From Trebouxia sp. TZW2008 (lineage: Eukaryota; Chlorophyta; Trebouxiophyceae; Trebouxiales; Trebouxiaceae), in the NCBI GenBank assembly GCA_002118135.1, contig BDIU01000333.1, positions 1-64,000 on the forward strand: 64,000 nucleotides of DNA. Reading direction: 5' to 3'. The position numbers and the translations under genes are program-made. Of the stretch, positions 11,484-45,391 are shown piece after piece. Every line of letters starts with the position of its first letter. The first letter of the stretch is position 1. The notes under the pieces are model-generated. The model was not told the origin of the DNA, ran no database searches, and saw only the letters and a program-made list of their open reading frames with translations.

Positions 11484-12067
11484 TCAAGCTGTGGCTTCCT
11501 TCAGGTAAGCAATCAAGTCTGCCCTATCCTGAGGCTTCTTGAGCCCAGCAAACACCATCTTGGTGCCTGCAAGCAAGACAACTTCATCCAAGAAGCAACA
11601 AATGAAACAGAAGCAACACAGGCACATACTGCACAACTATAGCCTGCCTCTGAAGACATACAGGCGGCCTGGACAAAGCACGATTACCTGGGATGTACTT
11701 CTTGGGAGCTAGCAAGTAGTCATACAGAGTTGCCTCCTCCCAATGTACGGCCTTTTCCTTGTTGGCCTTGGAGTAAGAGAAACCATCCATAGTGCCAGAC
11801 TGCCTGCCGAACAGGCCTCCGAGGTTGGGACCCTGCAGTCAGTCCGTCAAAACAATCAAAAAGACACGCAGACTCGTCAACACAATCCTGTCAGGTGCTG
11901 GCATCAGGGCACACAGTTGTGTATACGCCGATTGGTGAGTAGGCCATCAAAAATACCTGTTTGTGGCCGCCCCCCTTCTCAGCAACGTGACACTGTGCGC
12001 ATTTTGTCTTGAAGATCTTTGCTCCCTTGCCGGAGTCGCCGTCAGGTGCTTCACCGAAACTTGCCAT
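11484..12067 (-). CDS. CYC: Mitochondrial cytochrome c
   Basis: Three exons on the minus strand (12067-11957, 11832-11688, 11566-11484) give 112 residues, typical for plant and algal cytochrome c. The heme-attachment motif CAQCH is at about residues 24-28. The [13 protein letters not shown] block follows, and [14 protein letters not shown] supplies the axial methionine (TKM). The N-terminal extension [17 protein letters not shown] is like that of plants. The protein carries electrons from complex III to complex IV in the intermembrane space and is imported without a presequence. Both introns are GT-AG, and phases 0 and 1 close. The neighbouring RING gene is on the same strand, about 0.8 kb upstream of the start. 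Confidence 0.97.
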
Positions 12068-12890
12068 GCTTGCTCACGAAGTTTGCGACTGTGCCGAGAA
12101 ACCGTTTTGCCAGCGCTGGTGTGAACCTTGTCGACGTAATATGAAATTGTACGGTCATTTTGACGGACCACGTATTCATTTTGTGCAGATGACTCATCAA
12201 AACGGCATCATGAGTAGTGCAGTCCTCACAGCCGGCTCCATAGCTTCTGCAGTCTGTCAAGCTGCCGTGTAGTGTATTACTAAGTCATTCAGAATGACAT
12301 TGTCTGCGACATGCATTGTGCATGACATGCTGATAATGGACGCAAAGGCTACGTCCTCCTGCACATGACAGGTACTGTAACAGCATCAAGTTGGTGACCA
12401 TTTTGGCAAAGTGACAAATTGCTGGCCAGTTCAGCACCAGACATCATGATTACAAACTTTCTGCAGCGCCACAAAAGCATTAATCTTAAAGAAGCACGTT
12501 GACCCTGAAAGGCCTGTGCTGCATGATAAACAGGCGCCCAAAGGCTGCATAAGGTATACACGGCCCAATGCTCTGCCGTCCAAAACGCTGTCAGCACAAC
12601 ACCAGCATCATCAGCAAGAGACTGACGTGAACAATGCTGACAAACACGCACACGCATGCATTCAGAAAATGTGATGCTGAAAAAGTCACATGCACAGCAA
12701 CGGGCACAAGAGCTGCTTCAAAAACATGATGCCCTAAGCAGAAGAAGCCCTATTATCCCTGCAACCCTAGCCACAACCGGCACCAACCACAAAGCAATAT
12801 ATGACTGCTGGGCACCTAGATGGCATTATACATACACAGCCAATGATCCACTTGGCATCACTTGCATATGATTTGAGGCCAAACAGTGTC
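12068..12890. other. Intergenic, cytochrome c promoter and RING-gene 3' UTR
   Basis: No coding sequence is recognised. The segment lies upstream of cytochrome c and downstream of the RING ligase, both on the minus strand. Confidence 0.4.
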
Positions 12891-15800
12891 TCACACCATG
12901 TTGCTGCCTGTCATTCCACTAGCAGCCTTTTCTTGCTGCACCTGTAGCTTCTGAAACTCATCCGTCAATTTGGCTGCATCACCGCCTGACGCAGCAACAG
13001 CTGCCGCCACCTGTTTGTTACTGGGCTTTTGCTGCATCTTGATGTGCAGCAAGCTCTCAACATGGTTACGACAAATTGGGCATTTGCTTGTCTGCTTGCG
13101 CAACTCCTGTGCGCACTCGTGGCACATACACATGTGGCGACAGGGGAGTACTGTTGTGTCACGGTCCTTATTCAGGCAGATGACACATAGCCGCTCTTCC
13201 ATGTCTTCCTCCCTTTCATGCTGCAAGCATGCACATCATCCGTCAGCACCTTGTGTTCGGCACAGTAGCAACAGATTTACGCCACAGATGCTGATCAAAA
13301 CTGGTGCAACATGTCCGGCCTACATCTGCCGTGGTAGGCTTGGTAGCAACATGTGAACATGTTCAACACTTGCATGCACTCATTTCATTTTATTTCAATC
13401 ATTCTAAGCGTGTGCTAAACAGGCTCAGCAGGCCCAGCTAGGTACATACGTGAGCAATCAAGTGTCTCCTACCAGTTCCAACCTGTGTTATCCTAAACCA
13501 TTGGCACTCTAACCAGCCATTCTGGCAGACTAGACACAGCCAGCCAAGAAGGCATGCAATCAGTGCAAAGCTGCTGCTGCAGCACTCAGCCATCTAAGGG
13601 ATGTGTACTGTGATGTAACACAGGCAGTCGCCGACCATCCAATACACTGCCTTTTGTGCATGCCTGCAAGTGTTTGGGCATGCGTAGTTGTATGTGGCTT
13701 GAAATTGAGTGCAAAATTGATTGATTCGACACCTGTGCCTGTGCAAACACGAGATAGGTAATAGGTATGCCTACCCCTATTCCTATAGGCCGTGCAGCAG
13801 GCTTATTGATCACGCAAAGGTGTGCAGGTGATGGGGCCAGCACCAGCAGAGTGCAAAATGGCATGCAAAGTACCTGTGTCTTGACTCGGCCATCAGAGGC
13901 ATGCTCCATGCCATAGATCTCCTGCAGCTCATATGAGATGCCTTCTACCCAGATCTTCTGCTTCAGCACCTTGCACATGTACTGACCCTCCTCGTTCTTG
14001 GCCACACATGCAAATGTGGTCTGTGACTGAATCCACACCTGCTGCTTCTGACCAACCTCCAGCTCCTGTATGAAACACACAGTTGACGTTGCACTTCAGC
14101 TGCGTTGACTCACAGAGGCTCTGATGCTGTCGCCTGCCAGCAAAGACTTCTGTCTTCAACATTCAAGCTGCATCAAAGCTGTCTTGCACTGTACAATGGA
14201 CCAATTAATAGGCTGCTTTGGAAGGCAATCTGGTTCTTTGTTTGGACGCGTCCTGCCAGCTGGTTGTCTCATGTGTCTGAACATGCATGGAGCAGAGGCA
14301 CTGTTGCTGCCATGGACAGCCATGCATGAAATTAGCCAGAGTCTTAAAAGCCTCATTGGCGCATCACACTGACACAGCACACATGCACTTCTGCAAGCTG
14401 AGCAAAAGCATGCAGCTCGCAGAAGTCAGCACTGATGTGTCGGCCTGGTGCAGCCAGAGCCAGTCAAGACCCCCAAAGTGCTCTGACCTTGCATGCAATC
14501 TTGTGCTAATCTGCCAGGACCAGGCAGCAGCAAAGCTTATGTACGCATTGCTGGCTTGTTCTGGCACTTGCACCTTTTGATAGCAATCTAGCACCTTGCA
14601 TGCAATCTTCTGCTGACCTGCCAGAACAAGGCGGCAAAGCGCATGTAACGCTTTGCTGGCACTTCTAGCACTTCATAAGATATATGTAAAGCTGTCCTGC
14701 CTTTCATGACAAGACAGCAACAAGCAGCCCTTGCCAGTACAGAATAGCTTGTTGACCTACCTCTAGGACGTGTCCATCTGTGAGTCCCTTTTCTGAGATG
14801 GTTTCCAAGCGAAAGATGAGCGGATACGTGTCGGCCTCAGCGACTGACAGCTCCTTTGGATTCTGAGCCAGGTCAACAATGATTTGCTCTGTCAAGGGTG
14901 CCCCTGGCTTGGGATATATGTGCCCTAGCTGCAGCAGGCAAACAGTGAAATCAGTATAATGTTTTAGGCACTCAAGTGTGAGAGGGCATCTTTCAGTCAC
15001 AGACCCTTATGTGACCAACAGCACTCAACATTTAAACAACAACACTTTGACTGCAAGGTGTCAGCCACAATCCATGCAAACAAGTTGTCAGCAATTACCC
15101 ATGCAACCATGCTGGGAAGCTCAACAGCCATAGGACTTCAGCCTGGCAGTCAGTCAGCAGAATGCGAGCAAGTTGCAGCATTCAATCAAAAATCAGCTGA
15201 TGCTGCATGACATGACACACATCAAGGTGCACAGCAGGGGGCTTGCAGGCATACTCCTTTGCCATAGAAAGCTGGCACAGCAGGAGGATATTTTATGCCA
15301 TTTATTCTGCATCCCTCACTTGGGTCTTCTTGACCAACCACAAAGGAAGTGAGTCTGCATAGCACCAATGTCATGATTTCTTTGGCATTCTGCTGACTCA
15401 CACAGCCATAGGGATAAAATTTTGGACACAAAACACTGACAAGCTGGAATTGACAAAGTGCTAGCTGCTGTCAGTTGCCAGGGAACTGACCTGCAAGGGC
15501 TGGAAGCATCAAAGACAAAATGTATTGAGAACTTGTTTGCATTATCTGACAGCGGCACAAGCTTCAGGGTGTTTTTCTTGAGGTTTACAGCATTGCGGAT
15601 GGTGGCTGTTTGTGTCAGCTCCTGTGGAGGTTGCTGTGGCTGTGTAGCCTGTTGCATGTTTGCTGAAGGCTGCAAAGCATTACTGTAGTGTCAGAAAGAC
15701 TTTCTGCCTCAGAGACAACTAGTAGCAGCTGAGCCTAGTATTAAGCTTACATTTTGCTGCTGGTAAGGCTGTCGCCAGTTGCCGTACATCTGCCCATTGT

Positions 15801-16010
15801 TGATCGTCTGAGGTCCGTACAAGACGGGCTGCTGTGCCTGGCACAGGGCGCACATGTTCAGCCAGTAAGCAAGAAAGGCCTTTTTGATCCCAAAACAGCC
15901 ATTCAGACCTGGGAAGCCCCGTGCACTTGCTGTGGTGGCGGGTAAGAGAAAGGCTGTGAGGGCTGCTGCTGCGGAGGCCTCTGCCTGTTGCGACTTGCTG
16001 AATTTCCCAT
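12891..16010 (-). CDS. RING E3 ubiquitin ligase, MGRN1/LUL (LOG2) type
   Basis: Seven minus-strand exons (16010-15909, 15837-15751, 15669-15491, 15435-15255, 14928-14761, 14065-13874, 13220-12891) join in frame to 412 residues. The start MGNSASRNR is a consensus for N-myristoylation, as in plant LUL/LOG2 ligases, followed by a Gln/Pro-rich linker. Residues ~95-320 hold the DAR2-like substrate domain, with [13 protein letters not shown], an [14 protein letters not shown] segment, and an acidic/aromatic strand ending in LQEIYGMEH. The C-terminus has a C3HC4 RING beginning [20 protein letters not shown] and ending CPICR, followed by a coiled tail. The family ubiquitinates membrane or endosomal cargo (in plants, the amino-acid exporter regulator GDU1). 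The substrate here is unknown. The gene is head to head with CHD1. Confidence 0.93.
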
Positions 16011-16506
16011 CGCTTCAGTCGCTTGTTAGGGGCACAACTCGAAGAAGGCTTTCTGGATCACAGCTTGCTCTTTGTAACAACAGGGATACAGCAGTATTGT
16101 AAAACGTGTGAGCGCTTATGATTCGGGAGCTGACGTTTGCGCCTTTTGCTGCCTTCCAGCTCTCGTCACCTTCTTGTGTGAGCCCGTGGAAGCGTTGCTG
16201 GAGTAAAGGGCGTTTCTGATCCGCCCTTGCAGCCCTTGAGTTTTTGGGGCGATTCTACGACAGACGCACAAACGCGAAACTCGGCCATATTCTGCCTTCA
16301 CTGATCACTGCAGAATCCAGGCCATATTAATGATCGGACGGCATGGCATGGTGGAAGCCTTTCCAGGCTTTGCCGATTCAGTTCCCCGCGCTATATGTTT
16401 GCTATTGACCTTTCTGAATATCGTGGAATGTGCATTGTCTCGCGTATAACACCTCAGAGCAAGCGATAGATTCTGCGAACATCGCGTTCTGCAAGGCTTC
16501 CGTATA
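16011..16506. promoter_or_regulatory. Divergent promoter region, RING ligase / CHD1
   Basis: A 496-bp gap between divergent start codons, with no gene in it. Confidence 0.4.
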
Positions 16507-39730
<23,224 letters not shown>

Positions 39731-40302
39731 ATGATTGCTATTGCAGCTTGAACCCGTGCACTGCCAGTATTCAAGTTGCAAGATGTCAAACGAACATTCA
39801 GAGTAGTCTAGTGACATCAGGCAGAAAACTGTCCTGCGCTTGAATTGGAAAACGACATGTATGCTTTGTGATGGTGCAACCAGGTCGCAGCTACGGTCCA
39901 TCAAGCACATCACACCTCAATGACATGATGGCCTGTCATCGTGACATCGTCATTATCAGTGATGCGATTTGGACACAGCGCTGCCTGTTGCATTCGTTAC
40001 AATGGCTGCTGGACCTGCTGAGTCAGTGATGGCAAGTGAACAAGATGCATAAGCTGTGGAATCCTGTGTTCATCAAAGCGTAAACCGCAGCAGCAGCAAT
40101 TTTGTTCGAATTCGAACCGATTACTAGCTTCTCAAAGCAGAACTCGAGCTTCAGAGTTTAGGCTTTTATGTAGTGCTGTTTTGCCAAGCGAACAAAATTG
40201 GCAGGACCTGCACCCCAACCTGCAAAACTACCCAAAGCAATACAAACACAGCTACAAAAGTACACCGTACAAAGCTACTTCAGTTTCAAAGGCAATGCTT
40301 TG
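39731..40302. other. Convergent 3' regions of CHD1 and lipase
   Basis: No coding sequence is recognised. This segment should hold both 3' UTRs. Confidence 0.4.
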
Positions 40303-42992
40303 TTAGCAGGGATTCGAGTTTCTATGATACATAGCCGCACCCATATACTGCATGTGATCTGATACAGATGTGCACAGGCCCATAAAGCAAACACTGTTAT
40401 GGCATACAGGGTCTTCTCCTGAGCCATCACAAACCCAGGGCAAATACACTTTTGTGCCAAAGAGTTTAGATCCATCCAGCTGCCAAACCTCCCTTGCAAC
40501 ATGGTGGAAGCCAACATATTGGGGCGGCACTGATGGCACAATATCTCTATTGTGCGTGACTCGCACACTCTCCTGCATGCCGTGCCGTATGTTAGTCAAC
40601 AATGTGATATGCCTTGTGGTACATTGTCTCGTCCTGCTGCTGTTGCTGGCATCTCTTGACTCAGCAGCACATCATACGCTCAACACAAGATATAGTGGGT
40701 TCTCACAGACAGTGCACTAAATGCTTTGCTTTGCAAAGACAGGACAGTAGGCTCACCAGAGCAATGAAAAGTACTCCTGCAGCAATGATGTCTGGATGCT
40801 GCTGCGTAGAAAATGACTTTTCATAAACAAATCACCAAGATGATGTGAACAACTACTTACATTGACTATTTTATTGAAGAAATCTTTGAATATCGTGTTG
40901 CCAACTCGAGGGGAGCCGTAGGTGTACACATTGACATCATTAAACCCTAGCGTGAATTTGAGGTCCAAAGCACAAATATGGGCCATGGCAGCCCCCATTG
41001 AGTGCCCTGCCACGTACAGGGGGGCGTTTGGGTACTGCTCCTTGAGGGCTCTAACTGCCCTGGTGATGTTGGGAGCCAAGTCACTGGCATTGTATGACAT
41101 GAAGAAGCCTGCAAACAAGACAGGGAGTGGGATCAATTGGAATCTGGTGGCATTGGCAAGGTACGTCATCAGCAAAGCAGAGCAATGAAATACATATGCT
41201 GGTTCCAAACAACTACAAACCGTACAGAATGGAGAAGCAGGGCGCGGGGAGGGCTGCACAAGGACGTCAAGGCAGTCAGATCATGGCAACTCAGGCCAGT
41301 TGCAGGTATGGAGACATATGCGCTGCCCAGCTTGCAGCCAATGCAACACCCACTGAAGTGTATGTTGTTTTTTCAAGTGATGGACAGTTGCCACAGGACT
41401 GACGACGGCTTGCAGCCAATACCTTCTGCCAGCTGATTTAATTCTGTGCCACGCAAGCAAGCTGAAGATGGTCATTGCCCCATCATGTTTTCTGGCTGCT
41501 CTGTATGCTAGCCATTACATGCTGCATTGTCAAGACAAGCACAGCACTCTTCTGTACCTGTATGGACCAAAGCGCCTTCTGAACCAGGGTAAGGTATGTC
41601 ATAGTCAGTCTTCCAATATCGCATGTTTTCAACCCAATTGTACAGGCTGTGACTGTCCGTGCCTCTGAAGGCCACCACTATGGCCCCGCCATTGAACTCA
41701 GATGCTGTGGAATAACCGGCAAAGGCAAACAAGTCCCACGTGATGTCGTACACTGTGGTAGCCAGCGTAAACTTCTTAAGGCTGTCTGAGGCCTGGCACC
41801 TGCGAGACGTCACCACCGCATCATGCACTACAATCTAAATTTAGCGTGGAAGCTGTGATGCTGGCAAAAGATCACAGACCACAACAGGAGACAGCATGGT
41901 GACAGTGCAATTTGCCTGATCACGCCTGTTGGCAAGCAGTCTAGAGATATTGGTGATATGAACTTATGGCCAAAATGGGGTGGACAGGTCAATGAAGATG
42001 ACCTGGCATGAGAACTTATGTGTACATGACACCATTACAAATGGGACTGCAGCAATACCAAAGTGCAAAACAAGACATGGTGAGACTCTTGCACGCAAAA
42101 CAACAGATATACTGACATGCTGTTGCAGTCTTTGACCCCACATCTTTCAACTTGCACCTTCAAAAGTGACAGCACAGTCTAGTCCATTGCAACCTTTTGA
42201 CTCCTTTCAGCAAGTATCATGCAGCTACTAGGGTCATAGACTCTCAGTAGCAGGTATGTAAGTGCTGATGCTGATGATGATGCAGCAAATGTACTGCTGA
42301 GAATGCGGGACGTGCCTGGTACAGTTCCAGGCCTTGATATTGTCTCGATTGCAGTAGGAGACAGACGTCAGTTTGGCTAACAGCTGAGCCTTTGGGAGCT
42401 TGATGCCTGAGCTGTCAATGCGCTCCTCAGCATCATGCATCATCCACGCAATGGCAGAAGGCAGAACTGGTACCCAGGTTGCATTGTTGACATCCACAGG
42501 ATCTGAGTCATCATTGTCTGGAGGCTGCAGTTGCTGCTGCTGTGGCTGCGGCTGTGGCTGCGCCTGCTGCTGTTGTTCTACATGTTGATCAGCTGAAGTT
42601 TGAAGCCAGGGAGGGAGCAGGTCAGTCAGAAAAGACCAAAGAGAGGAACGACTCTGTTTCTTGTCTGGCAAGGGGAGAAACTGGTCCCACTTGTACCCAG
42701 GCTTGACAAGCACTTTTCTTGTGAACAACTCTAAGCTGCCTTGCTTGTCTGCTGGCGTTTGCAGTGCAAAGCCCTGACTCTGCCGCTGGAATGTACTTTG
42801 TGCGCAGTGAGCTGTAGGTCCTGCAGGTACGCAGACATGCTTCAGTCGCCAGACACGGCTTCTCACGATGCTCATGCAAAGCGTGAAGCCCCTTGACTGA
42901 GTCTACTCTCAGCAGCATCTACCTGTTGTTGCAAGGAGGATGGATAGCACAAAGAGACTCGCAGGAGCTGTGAGGCAGACACCAGCTCGCAT
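40303..42992 (-). CDS. Secreted class 3 (fungal-type) lipase
   Basis: Five minus-strand exons (42992-42923, 42820-42316, 41799-41558, 41108-40861, 40572-40303) give 444 residues in phase. The N-terminus MRAGVCLTAPASLFVLSILL is a clear signal peptide, so the protein enters the secretory pathway. A Gln/Pro-rich linker follows. The alpha/beta-hydrolase core contains the YCNRDNIKAWNC entry, VVAFRGTDS, the nucleophile elbow GHSMG (Ser ~309), the acid in HNRDIVP (Asp ~365) and the catalytic His in SDHMQYM (~428). The triad is therefore complete. Substrates are likely acylglycerols or galactolipids outside the plasma membrane or in an endomembrane lumen. The donor of exon 2 is GC (AG/gcacgt), supported by frame and by the family sequence WNCTRCQ across the junction. 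The ATG at 42992 was chosen because only it gives both a signal peptide and the right phase. Confidence 0.93.
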
Positions 42993-43793
42993 AGCCAGGA
43001 CTGTTCAGGCACTGTCTCAGACGGCGCCAGAAGTCCCGCAGAAAACGTTGCAACAGGCAATGAAGCTAAGTCAGGCGTGAGAGCTTCTGGCCAGAGTGAT
43101 CTCCTAGGTGCAGTGAGGACCAAAGACCTCGACGGAGTACGCGCAATGGCGCAAAAGCGAACGAAACCTGTCAGGCGTCGATTATTCGCTATCAAGACTT
43201 AGCAAATCTGCACGGACACACCTACAAACGCGCTCGAGACGATGCTCCTTGACGCATAAGCTGATGTGGAATCCAGAGGTGAAGATGCGACGTAACGCTC
43301 AAAAAGTAATTCGAGTGAACGCGAAAGTCTGAAAGTTTGGCTCGCTGCGACAAACGAGGGTATACGACCATGACTGGTCGTGTCTGCTTTACAGCAAATT
43401 CATGTAATTGCTGTGAAACAGACACACATGTTGAACATCAGCACATAAAAAGGGCAGTTCGAGACATTGCAAATGCTGCTTCATTCTGCTGCTTCAAGCA
43501 GCATGAAAGTCATCAGATGAGATTCTCAAGCTTGCACAAAGTAAATGGAGCAACATCATACACATCAACTGTGTATTTTGCGTCGTGTGGACACTCCCTC
43601 TGTCGTGGTAGCACAAGCAGATTGTGAGGGCATTCTGTACAAAATTTAATTGCTGAGAATGTATTACATTGAGCACAGTGAGATTTCACAGCGAAAGCCA
43701 TGCCCAGTCAAACTTAGCTCTCTCACTCTCTCATTCTGATCGTCTCGTCCCATATTTGTGTATCGTGAACCGACGTTCGCCAAAAGCGCGTCG
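42993..43793. promoter_or_regulatory. Divergent promoter region, lipase / F-box-like gene
   Basis: An 801-bp segment between divergent starts, with no gene seen. It includes a purine-rich GGAACGGAAC repeat close to the right-hand start. Confidence 0.35.
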
Positions 43794-45006
43794 ATGCAAA
43801 TGAACGGAACTCTACGGAACGGAACGGAAAATCAGGACCAGCCGCCTACTGGTCAAGCAGCAAGCAACGTCCAGTCTCACTCTAGATCTTGCCGTCTGCA
43901 GCGGGCACCAACGCCGTTTTACGGCAGAGACGCGTCGACAACCCACAACGACCAGATAAGACAATGGCCAGCGCTCGCCATGTCAGCCTACTTAACGGTA
44001 AGTACAGGCTTGTCAGTCCCTGCTCGCGCTGAGACCTGCAGGGCTGATCCCAGTCAAGCAACCCGGTGAGCTTCTGGGATCTGTTCACAGTAAAGTCTGT
44101 GGTTGGTGCATACAGTAGGTTGACGTGGCTGACACTGTGCGCGTGGCTGGCACTGCAGGACCTCCCCTGGCCACTCTTGTATGAGGTGATAAAGCATCTA
44201 GATCTGCCCAGCCAGCGCAACCTCTTCTTGATCAACACCTCCTTTTACAGACAGCTGCAGCTGCACATCTCAAAGCAGGATGAATGGAGCTGCCTCGACC
44301 AATTGATTGACGTGACAACCCTTTTTGTAACACAGTACCAAGGCAGTTCAACCACCCCTTTCAGTGGTCAGAATGTACAGGTTGAACTTGAGGAGGGTCC
44401 TCACATCTGCATAGGCCTTAGAAGGCCTCAAGGAGGGGACCTGTATGCTCTGAGGCTTCTTGATCCATTGCCAAAAGATGACGGTAGTGATTTTTTTGCA
44501 GCCATAGAGATGCAGCCACGGTGTACATTTGCAAACAAGCTCAAGCTGTTTCAATCACTTTGAGCAGACCAAAGCCTGTCAACGCAACTCTCACGCTTGC
44601 CTCACGCTCAAGAGAAATTGCACCGTTGCAATACGCTGATTGGTTGCAACTGAGTCATGTTGCTGAACACATGTTCAACCTCTTGCAAGACTGGGAAGGC
44701 CTGCTTATTTTGGCAATGCCAGCACTTGCTGAAGAGACGGGCCCAGCGCAATTTGATCACAGTGCTGGCTTGACTATCAGACACCACGATCGCGACTGGA
44801 CAATAGACGGTGTACAATCCAAGCACAGTCCTCCACTGCTGGACTTTACATGCATGCCAAAGGAAGTGAATTACGTTGCCCTTGAGCTGTATAGTAGCAG
44901 CACTGCAGAGCGAACCTGGCTACACCATGGAGTTTTGCTTCAATGTGATAAAAACTTCTGCACGCAGAAAACTGAATTTGCTTATTCCAGAAATGGTATT
45001 GAGTGA
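43794..45006 (+). CDS. F-box-like protein with a one-base frameshift
   Basis: Exon 1 is 43794-43997 (68 codons, basic and disordered) and exon 2 is 44159-45006. Exon 2 opens with LPWPLLYEVIKHLDLPSQRN, an F-box-like helix pair that would bind SKP1 in an SCF ubiquitin ligase; the following ~240 residues match no family I know. Exon 2 is 848 bases, one short of a whole number of codons. Two long frames (to 44563 and from about 44490) overlap at a run of seven T at 44491-44497. An eighth T would fuse them into one frame ending at 45006. This is either a sequencing error in the homopolymer, a real disabling deletion, or a shift site. The function is inferred from the N-terminal motif only. Confidence 0.6.
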
Positions 45007-45391
45007 AGTTCACTTAATTTGAAAGCTGAAGACTTGAAAAGCTGAAGTCTTGTCAACAGGTTCCAAAGTGAGTGTCATGGCCTTCATGTAAACTTTGATA
45101 GCTTTTAATCTGCCATACAGCATTTATCTTGGGATCAATGCCAATGCCTTATTTGCATCAGGGTGCCTTACACCCCCTTTGTAGTGCTGTGATGTTACAA
45201 GACTTGTAAGTTGTATTTTGCGGTAGTTGCCAGCTTCTTCTCGGAGGAATGCGTTGAAATTCGAAGCACCTGTCAAGTCTCAGTTATGTTCGCAGCACCA
45301 GCATTTGTAATTGACAGCCTCCCATAAGTGTTTGCCCAATTTGGATAAACATTTGTCATGAATTGTGCAAATTTTAGTCACGCAGAACCTT
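45007..45391. other. Intergenic, F-box 3' UTR and FAR upstream region
   Basis: Same-strand gap of 385 bp. A TGTAA motif lies at 45087-45091, a plausible poly(A) signal 80 bases after the stop. Confidence 0.4.
45087..45091 (+). terminator. Candidate TGTAA poly(A) signal of F-box-like gene
   Basis: Chlorophyte-type motif about 80 bases after the stop codon at 45006. Confidence 0.35.

Noticed and set aside
12009..12272. Plus-strand frame over the cytochrome c start
   Set aside because: Antisense to cytochrome c exon 1 and its promoter, without any family pattern.
44480..44497. Possible 18-base intron at the T7 run of the F-box-like gene
   Set aside because: Far too short to splice, and its removal would not repair the frame.
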